In this document: piece after piece, positions 1-8,100 of the stretch
Layout: every line of letters begins with the position of its first letter
How positions within the stretch are numbered: the first letter of the stretch is position 1
Source: Ruminiclostridium sp.
GTDB taxonomy: Bacteria; Bacillota; Clostridia; Oscillospirales; Oscillospiraceae
Assembly (NCBI GenBank): GCA_021442645.1
Contig: JABUSR010000132.1
Coordinates: forward strand, 1 to 8,318
Reading direction: 5' to 3'
Length of the DNA: 8,318 bases
Program-made: the position numbers and the translations under genes
Notes under the pieces: generated by a model
Databases searched by the model: none
Told to the model about the DNA's origin: nothing
Seen by the model: only the letters and a program-made list of their open reading frames with translations

Positions 1-7
1 CTTTCAT
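1..7 (-). CDS. Start of a downstream gene, cut by the window edge
   Basis: Only ATG AAA and one further base are present, so the product cannot be identified. The start is supported by AAGGAG at 23-18, with a 10-nt spacer, and by the same orientation as the two pilin genes. It begins 117 nt after the backbone pilin stop. In sortase-assembled pilus operons this place is commonly held by a class C sortase or another pilin; that is inference from gene order, not from this sequence. Confidence 0.45.
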
Positions 8-17
8 GTGTCGGGCG

Positions 18-23
18 CTCCTT
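18..23 (-). promoter_or_regulatory. Ribosome binding site AAGGAG for the cut-off downstream gene
   Basis: AAGGAG reads on the minus strand, followed by a 10-nt spacer and ATG at 7-5. It is the main reason to believe that a gene starts at the window edge. Confidence 0.55.
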
Positions 24-38
24 GTCGGTGTATCTCCT

Positions 39-73
39 GGGGGCCGCGCCCCCGGCTTGCGCCGGGGACGCGG
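39..73 (-). promoter_or_regulatory. GC-rich 13-bp hairpin with GNRA loop between pilin gene and next gene
   Basis: On the minus-strand RNA, bases 73-61 pair with 56-44 over 13 continuous pairs, closed by the tetraloop GCAA (60-57), a GNRA loop. The only non-Watson-Crick pair is U68-G49; in plus-strand RNA this would be a C-A mismatch, which favours a role in the minus-strand transcript. A second stem, 53-48 with 44-39 (6 bp, 3-nt loop), uses the 3' arm of the first, so the two are mutually exclusive. No U-tract follows, so this is not a standard intrinsic terminator. It may set the ratio of pilin to downstream product by transcript processing, stability or partial termination; that role is inferred. 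Confidence 0.6.
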
Positions 74-124
74 GCAGGGAGGATTTTATTTCTGATAGAA
101 TGGGTCAGCGTTCTCTTCTTTGGC

Positions 125-2050
125 TTAGCCGTTCACGCGTCTCTTGGTGACCATCAGCACTGCTGCGCCGATAACCATTGCGCCGCCGAAGATGTAGAAC
201 AGGGTGGTGCCGATGCCGCCGGTCTCAGGCAGGACGGAACCGGGATAGTTGACGATGGTGGTGATGAAGATATCGTCAGTGGTGTTGACCTCGGTGACAT
301 CTTCAGAGGTGAAGTTGCCCCAGTCATCTTCGGTGTCAGTATCAGTATCGATAGCGTAACTGATCACAATCGTCTTGTCAGGCATGGTGTTGTAGCCGTC
401 GGGGGTCTTGGTCTCCTTCAGGGTATAGGTGCCTGCCGCCAGGCCGGTGAAGGTGACCTTACCGGAGTCGTCCACTTCAGCCTTCACGGAATAGACGCCG
501 TCAGTATCGGTCTCAGTAGCGGTCTGGGTGGTGGTGGTAGTGGTAGCCTTAAACTTGTTGTCGATGTTGTCTGCGTCGTAATACTTGGTGGTATCCTTGA
601 CAGAATCATCGGGGTCCTTCACGGGAGCGGTGGTGGTGTAGGTGCCGTTTGCCAGCTTGTAGTAGGTGCCGTTGGTGTTGTCAACCTCAAAGGTGGTCTC
701 GGTCTTGACAACGATCTTGATCAGCTTGTCGCTGACCAGGGTAAACTCAGCGCCCTTCAGGGGTCTGCCGTTCTCGTCCACCTTGGTGATGGTCAGCTGG
801 GTGGTGTAGGTCTTGACCATATCCTCAGGGGTCTCACCGGTGGGCTGGTTGGGATCGGGAGTGGGAGGAGTCGTGGGGGGTTCGGGGGGCTCATAGGGGG
901 GGACACCGCTGTGGTTGGGGTCGTTGGAGTAAATCAGCTTGACGGTGTTGGGGTTGCCGTCCACGTCTGCAACGACGGCCTTTTCGTTCAGGATTGCGCT
1001 GTAGGTGACAACGATCTCAGTGTCCTTATCAATTTTGACAGTGGGAGTGGTCAGTTTGGTCAGGGCCTTCACATCCTGGATGGAGACTACGATGTCGGTG
1101 CCGTCGTTTTCGCTGTAGGTGCCGACGTTCGTATAGAAGTAGTCGGTAACGTCTACTCTGCTGGCCTCAGTCTTGGTCTTTTTACCATCCTTCTCAACCC
1201 AGGTGTAGTTGACAACTTCAACCTTGATGGAGGGGTCGGGCGTATCATTGAAGGTCAGGCCCTTAGACAGGGTATCGGAGAACTTGTAGAAATAGGTGTT
1301 GTAGTCAGCGATGTTCTCGGGCATGGTACCGGTAATCTCGTAGTTGACGACTTCACCGATGGCTGCCTCGTTGTGGTCTACCTTACCGTAGTCCTCCACA
1401 ATCTTCTTCTCGACGGAGGGGATATCACCCTTGTGCTCGACGGTAACATCTGCCACGACCTGCAGGATGTACTCGGTGTAGGAGGAGTCTACATCAGGAA
1501 CCTCGTCGGCGGTGTTCTTCACGAAGTAGTAACCTGCGGCCAGACCGGTGATGGTGTGGTTCTCCTTGGCCGTAATGTAGGTGCTGGTCTTTTTCGTATC
1601 AGTCAGGTACTGGCCCACGACATCTGCAAAAGCGGCGGCAAACTCAGCGGAATTGTTATCCGCCAGTGCCTTTGCCACATCAGCAGCGGTCTCGCACTTG
1701 GCAAAGATGTTTACGGTCTTACCGTCAACGACCTTGTTGAATGCGCTGCTGTCCTGCAGGGCCTTCAGCAGAGCTGCGCTGTTGTCCGTGTCCTTGTCCT
1801 TCACACCGCTGCCCCAGCTGATGTCGGACAGGGTCTTGGTGGTCACGGTCTTTGCGGCTTCGCCTTCGCCCACGGTCTTGGTCTCGAGCTTCAGGGTGCC
1901 CGCAAAGACCTGATAGGCCTCGTACTGATAGTCCTTGTTCGCGTTGTTGATGGTGATGGTGTAGGTATCCGCTGCAAATGCCGGGGCCATCAGGCCAACG
2001 GCCATGACCACGGAAAGAAGCACGGAGAGCATTCTTTTCATAGATTTCAT
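125..2050 (-). CDS. LPXTG backbone (major) pilin with isopeptide-type D2 and CnaB D3 domains
   Basis: A 641-residue sortase substrate, most likely the polymerising shaft subunit. Residues 1-26 or 27 are a signal peptide ending AFA-A. D1 (about 28-208) has the pilin-like YEAYQVF and GYYFVKNT patterns. D2 (about 211-378) starts PSVEKKI, contains FSDTLSKGLTF and ends KLIYSNDP; K215 or K216, D259 and N376 are the likely isopeptide lysine, acidic residue and asparagine. A proline-rich linker spans 383-404. D3 (about 413-605) is CnaB/SpaA-like, with K423 (TITKVD), E546 (LKETKTPDGY) and N601 as the expected bond triad, interrupted by a Thr-rich stretch near 503-515. LPETG at 607-611, a hydrophobic segment and KRR form the sorting signal. 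The usual YPK pilin motif is replaced by VEHK, making K207 the best linkage lysine. The first of two nearby ATGs is chosen because GAAAGGA lies 9 nt upstream. Backbone rather than minor pilin is inferred from size and domain order. Confidence 0.9.
   Translation of the reverse strand: MKSMKRMLSVLLSVVMAVGLMAPAFAADTYTITINNANKDYQYEAYQVFAGTLKLETKTVGEGEAAKTVTTKTLSDISWGSGVKDKDTDNSAALLKALQDSSAFNKVVDGKTVNIFAKCETAADVAKALADNNSAEFAAAFADVVGQYLTDTKKTSTYITAKENHTITGLAAGYYFVKNTADEVPDVDSSYTEYILQVVADVTVEHKGDIPSVEKKIVEDYGKVDHNEAAIGEVVNYEITGTMPENIADYNTYFYKFSDTLSKGLTFNDTPDPSIKVEVVNYTWVEKDGKKTKTEASRVDVTDYFYTNVGTYSENDGTDIVVSIQDVKALTKLTTPTVKIDKDTEIVVTYSAILNEKAVVADVDGNPNTVKLIYSNDPNHSGVPPYEPPEPPTTPPTPDPNQPTGETPEDMVKTYTTQLTITKVDENGRPLKGAEFTLVSDKLIKIVVKTETTFEVDNTNGTYYKLANGTYTTTAPVKDPDDSVKDTTKYYDADNIDNKFKATTTTTTQTATETDTDGVYSVKAEVDDSGKVTFTGLAAGTYTLKETKTPDGYNTMPDKTIVISYAIDTDTDTEDDWGNFTSEDVTEVNTTDDIFITTIVNYPGSVLPETGGIGTTLFYIFGGAMVIGAAVLMVTKRRVNG
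875..902 (-). repeat. Three homopolymeric C-tracts (7, 6 and 6) in the pilin proline linker
   Basis: On the coding strand, C runs lie at 902-896, 889-884 and 880-875, encoding the PPYEPPEPP part of the linker. They may only reflect CCC proline codons, but runs of this kind are possible slippage sites. A frameshift here would remove D3 and the sorting signal. Confidence 0.6.
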
Positions 2051-2059
2051 GGTTCTTGT

Positions 2060-2066
2060 TCCTTTC
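2060..2066 (-). promoter_or_regulatory. Ribosome binding site of the backbone pilin
   Basis: GAAAGGA, 9 nt before ATG at 2050, in a purine/A-rich leader. The alternative in-frame ATG at 2041 would be 18 nt away, so the upstream ATG is preferred. Confidence 0.75.
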
Positions 2067-2093
2067 TTGTTATTTTTCTTTTCTTGCTCTGGG

Positions 2094-2159
2094 TTACTTA
2101 CATTTTATTCTGGGTTCGGGTTCGGCGCAGCTCTGATTTGCGTCGAGGAGGTTCCTCAA
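2094..2159 (-). CDS. Possible 21-codon ORF overlapping the tip-gene stop (candidate leader peptide)
   Basis: A TTG at 2159-2157 overlaps the tip-gene TGA (2158-2156) by 2 nt and opens 21 codons to a TAA at 2096-2094, 43 nt before the pilin ATG. It is preceded by GAAAGGAGGT (2173-2164), complementary to the usual bacterial 16S rRNA 3' end over 10 nt, with a 5-nt gap from AGGAGG to TTG. The peptide is hydrophilic, with Cys at two positions and no recognised motif. The start is non-AUG and the ORF is short, so chance is a real possibility. If translated, it would be coupled to the tip gene and could tune pilin expression. Confidence 0.2.
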   Translation of the reverse strand: MRNLLDANQSCAEPEPRIKCK

Positions 2160-2170
2160 TGATACCTCCT
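2146..2170 (-). promoter_or_regulatory. Stem pairing a perfect Shine-Dalgarno with an anti-SD across the tip-gene stop
   Basis: AGGAGGU (2170-2164) can pair with ACCUCCU (2152-2146) as a 7-bp stem with an 11-nt loop that holds both the tip-gene stop and the TTG noted at 2159. A ribosome finishing the tip gene would open it. AGG AGG also encodes two Arg of the normal basic tail behind the sorting signal, so the SD match may be incidental. Confidence 0.45.
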
Positions 2171-5100
2171 TTCCCGTGTGCGCCTCATGCCGAATCCATA
2201 CAACAGGCTTGCGCCCATCAGGAGCGCGCCGCCCACTGTAAACAGGGTGGTGCCAACGCCGCCGGTCTCCGGCAGGGCGTAGGTCGATGCGTTTGTCACG
2301 GTGTAGGTTGCGCTGGGGTCGCTTGCGGTGCTGGTGTCAGTGCCCTGGATGGTGGCCTCATAGCCCACATTGTCGATGTGGATGGCACCTTCTTCCTTGG
2401 CCTCCACATAGTAGACGACCTTCTCGCCGCCCAGGATGGTACTGTCGTTGGTGACCAGGGCGGGGTTTGTGGCGGTGTCGGTGGAGGAGGTCTCCACCCC
2501 ATCCAGCTCCCGGATGGCGTAGTAGTCGGTAATTGCGGTGCCTTCCGGCGGGGGGTCTACGGTGAAGGAAGCTGTCCAGCCACCGCCCTTGTCCAGCTTT
2601 ACCGCCAGGAGGCGGTTCTGCTCGTCCATGACGGGGGTAAAGGACTGGGTGTCTGCATCGTATTTGTACAGAGCCGCATAGGCGGTCAGTCCGTCGGTAT
2701 TATCCACCTGGTGCCAGACCTTGTTCACGGTGAGGACCGCCGGGTGGATGGTCCTGTCGTTGATGACCTTGGCTGCCTCAAAAGAGACGCTCTGGCAGGC
2801 CTCGGTGGAGGTGGGGGTGGAGCCCCGCAGGGTGCTGTAAACTGCCTGGTAGCCGGTGCCGGTGTTGGCCCAGATAACATCCGTGCCGTCGGCGTCGGTA
2901 CCGATGGTGAAGCAGACCTCCGTGGCCTCGGTGGTAGCTACCTGCAGGCAGTTGGACTCATCCGCCAGGTAGGTCATGGACTGCACGTGGTACTCTGCCC
3001 CGGTGCCCACGACCTCCACCAGTTTGAAGGTGCCCCGGGGGACATTCTCCAGGGTGGCGGTGCCGGTGGTCTCATTGGCCTTCACCGTCACGGTGAGGCT
3101 GACCGGCTGGTCGTCTGCATCCAACAGGGTCTCGTAGGTGCCGCCCTCTGTCAGCTCCGCCAGCTGGAAGGTGAAGGTCTGATCGGAGTCGCTCTTGAGG
3201 GCCTTCGTGATCTCCTTCTTCACGGTGATCTTGCCATCCACCACGTGGACAGTGTGGACGTTGGTGCTGGCCAGAGTGCCCTTGCCGTTCTCCAGGGTGG
3301 ATCCGGTGCCGACTTCCGTGCCGGGCTGGCCGCCATAGTTCGTCCTGTTAATGGTAACGGAGTTATGGACGTCCGCGGGACGGGCGCCGCTGCGGATGGT
3401 GTAGGCTGTGTAGTCCACCTTCAGGGTGTAGGTCTCAACGGCCAGGCCGGTGGTGGTGGCCTCGTGGTCGTCAAAGTCGCTGGTGTCCCCCGACTTGGTC
3501 AGGGTGAGGACGAACTTACCCACAGCCCCGTGGCTGCTGGGGTTATCGTAGGTGTACTCCACCTCCACGGACTTGCCGTCCAGCAGATCCTCCCACTGGG
3601 CCGCCGTCAGGTCGCCCATGGCGTAGGCCAGGCTGAAGGTGCCGTTCTCCAGGCCTTCGGTGTCGGCCGGTGCTGTCTTGTTGTCCACATCGGTGGTGCT
3701 GTCCTTCAGCTTGGTGAACTGAATTCCTTCCAGCAGGGCCTGTACCTTTTCCTTCACGCTAACCTCGTCGCTAAGGAAGATGGTCTCCTCGCTGCTCACG
3801 CTGTTGATGGGCAGCAGGCGGACATTCACGGTGGGGGTGGGCAGCTCCGTGGCGGTCAGGTTGGTCTGGGCGTTGGCGGCGGTCTTCAGGGTCACCTTGG
3901 CACCCTCTTCATCCACCTTTTCTCCGGCGTAGAAGGTCTTGTTGGTGTCGATGGTGTTGCCGCCGACAAAGTCCTCCTTGGCCTTCAGCTTGATGCTGCC
4001 CTTCCAGTTCTTGCCGTAGGCCACGCTCTGGCTGGGCCAGGTGACGCGCCAGGCATTTCGTTCTATGCCCTGTTCATCGGTTTCGATGTATTGGATGATG
4101 CCGTACTTGCCGTCCGTGCTCGGGTTATTGATGATGTTCCCCTGCAGGTCGATGTAGGAGGTCTTCCCCTTCTCCAACGCATTGCCGTCGTTATCGATGG
4201 GGTAGAAGCTATCGCTGATGTAGTCGTACGATGTGACGTAGCTCTGCATATTGGTCTTCGTCATCGCCTTGAAGAGCATCTCGGCACAGGCCTGTTCCAG
4301 TCCGCCGACCTCGTCAACGGAATAGAACCAACCGCTCGTTGCGGATTCTTGCAGAATTTTAGTGCCGGTCTTCACGTTCCCCATACTAAGGGCAACCGTG
4401 GCAAGTGCGTTGACCTTGCCCTTAACAACCCCGGCCTCGGCCTTGACATTATCCTGGACTGCATAAATATTCTTCAGCTCCTGCCAAGTCCCATTAATGT
4501 TATCATAATCTATCAGGCGGTCATTGGACCCTTTGACCGGTGCGCCGTCGGTGATGAGGATGACATAGTCATTGGTGCCTTTCGTGTGGTCTATCCTGTG
4601 ACCGGTCAGGTCAGTACTATCCTGCGTTGATCCGCCATACACGTGCCGCAGGGCGCGGTCCTGGCGGGTACCGCCGGTGCACTCGATGTTGTTGATATGA
4701 CTGATGATCTTCGCCAGATCACCGGGCTGGGTCAGGTTATACTCCTTACAGCCGGAGACGATCTTATTGAAGGTCTCCAGCTCGATGGTGGCGTTGCTCC
4801 CGGTGGAGGCCAGCATATTGGCCATCATGGCAACGGCCTTCTGCAGCTCCGTCAGGCGGTTCTGGGTGCTGCCGGTGTAAATCTTATATGTCTTGCCAAC
4901 TATTACGTTATTGTTAAGTGTTCCGGTATCACTCTTACCACCAAGGGTACCGGCTATTTCAAAGGTGAAGCCTCCGCCGGCGGCATTGCACTTCTTTCCG
5001 TTTGCGGCGTTTTCCCCCTGATTGAAACCATAGTCAGAGTTGGCAAAGGGCACCCAGTCGTATTCGCCTTCCTTGACGTTGTTCGTCTTCTCATCCACAT

Positions 5101-8100
5101 AGTTCTGGGCCTTGGCATAAGAGGATGCGTCCTGATAACACCAGCCTTTGCCATCCCAGAAGACGGCATACACCGTAGAGGTATTTTCTTCATCTGCGAT
5201 GATATAATAGAGCTGGTTTTTATCCAGGTTCAACTTTTCCAGGTTGTCTTTATTCGTTTTCCCGCCATCCTTTTTCAGATGGACTGTCTTCCCTGTGTCG
5301 TAGAGCTCCGCCGGGAAGAGCATGGAGTTGGACTGGTCCACCACCAGAATCAGTTTTATGTTGTTGACCGTATAGTCATACAGGCTCTGGTAGGCGATCA
5401 TATCCACCTGGTATTTGCGGGTGGTGTAATCTGTCACATAGCCAACCTTCTCCGCAACGTATCCACCGGAGGTATAGTCCAGGAATTTACCGATGACCGT
5501 GGGAGTATTCGCCTGTACGGTAAAGGTTTTCTCCTGGGCCACGACCACATAGCCGCTGGGCACGCCCGTCTGGGCAATTTTGTAATTCCCGGCGGGAAGG
5601 CTGCCGATGTTCACCACCGTGCTGTTGGTGGTGAGCAGTCTCTTCACCACGTTGCCTTTGTCATCCCAAATGGTGTACTCCACACCGGCCAGACCTGTGA
5701 CAGAATCCGCGCCGTTCGAGGCATCGAAGTTGTAGAACATGATGTCGGTTTCGATGACCGTCTGGGTGGTGGACGTTCTGGGGTGGTTGTCATGGCCGGT
5801 GCTGCCGCCGCTATCGTCGAAACCGGTCATTCTGGCGACGTAGACGGGCAGAGCATCCTGATTCAGCGGGCCTTCAGCGGCTTCTGCAACGCCTCTGACC
5901 TGGGTGCTGTTCTGCCAGCCTGTGGGCTGGAACCACACCTTGGAGGTCGTCGTATTTTCGTACGAGCGCCAACCGGAGGTATAGGTGTATGTAAAGGTAT
6001 GACTAAGGGTCCGGTAGGTTGGGTTGTACTCCAAAAACAGCCACTTGTCATCTGCGTTCGGGTCAAGGTATACATGGGTCTGCCAATAGGGGTAGCCGTT
6101 CCAATCGTTAACTGCGATAATACAGGAGGCAAGGTAATCGCCGTTGATATTCACAAAGTTCTTCCCGTCATAGTACCAGTAGACGTCCTGGGTACCCTGA
6201 TAGGTGACGGTACCGCCGTTCGTACTCACGGCCTCCAGTTTGGTGGTCTGGCGGGTACCATAGTTTTTTGTTGCGCTATCACCCTGCGCTTCCGTATAAA
6301 CCGTGGTTGTCTGGCCGTTACCGTTATACTTTCCCCGGTAGTTGAAGGCGGATTGCTCAGAAACCAGCGGGTAGCCCTGGCCGTTTTCATAGGCATAGAT
6401 GATGTACCACTCATCGGCCACCAGGTTGTCGGTCTGCAGGCCGCTCACAGCAGTATTACCATTTAAGGCCGGCCTGTCACGCTTAAATGTCACATTGGCC
6501 ATGAGGCTGACATCGGAATTCAGGTCCTCCAGGGCCTGCATGGCCTCCTCTTCGCTCATCCGAAGCAGACCGTAGTCGGAGAAAGACTCAGTCTCGAACC
6601 GGATGACCTCGTTGCCGTCCAGGACCTCCACGGAGGCGTCCAGAAGCTCCGGCTCCTCCCCGAAGTGGAGGAGGGCACATTCGTTGGGTTCCTCGTTCTC
6701 CACGTCCTTAAAGATGATGGTCACGGTGACCGGGGCAGCGGGCTGAATCACCTCGCCCTGGAGCCGGAGCTCCATGTCGAACACCCGGTAGTACCGGCTG
6801 AAGCCGTCGCCCTCAAAGCCCAGCAGCTCCAGCATCTCCTGGTAGCGGGCCTGGTAGCCGTCGTCCTTTTTGTCGTATTCTGTAACGCTGAGGTAGGCAT
6901 CGGCGGGAATCCCCGCCTCCGGGCCGCAGGTCAGGGTGACGGTGTAGCCGTCCCCTTCCACCGTACCCTCCCAGGGGCCGGCCTCGGGCTGCTGTTCGGT
7001 GCCCTCCTCAGGGGTCTCGGTGGGTTCTTCGGTATCCGCGGGGTCCTGGGCCAGGTCCTCACCGAACTCCCCACTGCTCACATTGTCTTCACGCAGGAGG
7101 TCGGTCAGGTCGTTCAGGTCCTTAATCTCCTGGATGCCCTCCCGAATCTCCTCACCGGGATTCTCTTCTTCATCCTCCGGGGGATTGGGGTTCTCCGGCA
7201 GCTGGCCGTAACCCATAATCTGGGGGTTGGTAATGTCGTAGGTGTTTTCCTTGACCTTGTTGGAGGAGTTGCCCTCCACAGTCTTAATCTGGATGGGGGT
7301 GCCGTCCTCCTCGTCCAGAATCACCTCGGTCACCAGACCAACGTGATGGGAGGAGGTCGCCGGGGTGTTCTCGTCGGCATCCCAATCGAAGAAGATCAGG
7401 TCGCCGGGGACGGGGGTGTACTCTTCCGCGGGGAAGTAGCGGTCTACCTCTTCGTCGCTGAGGGCCTCGATCCAGCGGTTGCAGTTGGCTTCCACCGGCA
7501 TCAGCTCCCGGTCTACCTCGGCGTAGTTCAGGCAGAAGGAGACGAACATGGCGCACCAGTGGCCGTAGGGGTCACCGTACCACTCGCCGTAGCGGGAGTA
7601 GCCGCGGTGGCTGCCGTCGCCGTCTACCACATAGTTAGCGGTGCTCTCCCGGTAGCCCATCTGAGAGTTTGCGATGGCCAGGACGTCTTCCGCCCAGTTG
7701 CCGGTAAGCTCCACATCCTCCAGGGTCTTCTCCCAGTCCTCCCGGCTCTCCAGGTCGGCCTTGGGGTTGGAGAAGCAGATGTCCGTGTGGGTGTGGATAT
7801 CCTTATCGCACTCCAGCACCTGCTCCACGTTGTAGCAGGCATCCCCGTGGGTGTGCTCCTTCAGGCTGCAGGTCATGGTCCGGGACTCCGTATAGCAGGC
7901 CTCGGTGTGGGTATGGAGCTCGTCCTCCTCCAGGCTGCAGGTGAGGTTACTGGTGGTGGTGTAGCAGCCATTCCCATGGGTGTGCTCGTTAAGCCCGCAG
8001 GTCATGGTCTCCACAGCCCGGTAGCACCCTGCGTCCACACTGTGGGTGGTGTGCTCCTCGTGGCCGCAGTAGGCCTTGTTCTCCAGGGTAATGGCCGGGA

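Noticed and set aside
44..73. Hairpin after the pilin gene as a Rho-independent terminator
   Set aside because: The stem is strong, but no U-tract follows on either strand, and a ribosome binding site and ATG follow at once. Kept as a regulatory or processing structure instead.
2051..2155. A separate promoter for the pilin gene in the gap
   Set aside because: A-rich segments resemble a -10 box (AATAAAAT near 2103-2110), but no matching -35 at 16-18 nt was found. An 8-bp direct repeat TCTGGGTT (plus strand, 2088-2095 and 2109-2116) is too short to interpret.
8..4630. A 1540-codon plus-strand open frame crossing the pilin gene, the gap and half of the tip gene
   Set aside because: It is antisense to two clear genes, starts at GTG without a ribosome binding site, and its product is a Gly/Val/Leu/Asp-rich sequence without domains. 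Codon bias of the minus-strand genes explains the lack of stops; that it also passes the short gaps is probably chance.
4643..6466. A 607-codon plus-strand open frame opposite the vWA region
   Set aside because: Antisense shadow of the tip gene with no domain, no convincing start signal and composition dictated by the opposite strand.
4268..7201. Thioester adhesin domain in the tip protein
   Set aside because: Several Cys are present, but I see no Cys-Gln thioester signature in a recognisable domain context.
7772..8068. Cys/His repeat DNA as a CRISPR-like or non-coding repeat
   Set aside because: Repeat lengths vary, the frame is kept throughout, and similarity is at the protein level.
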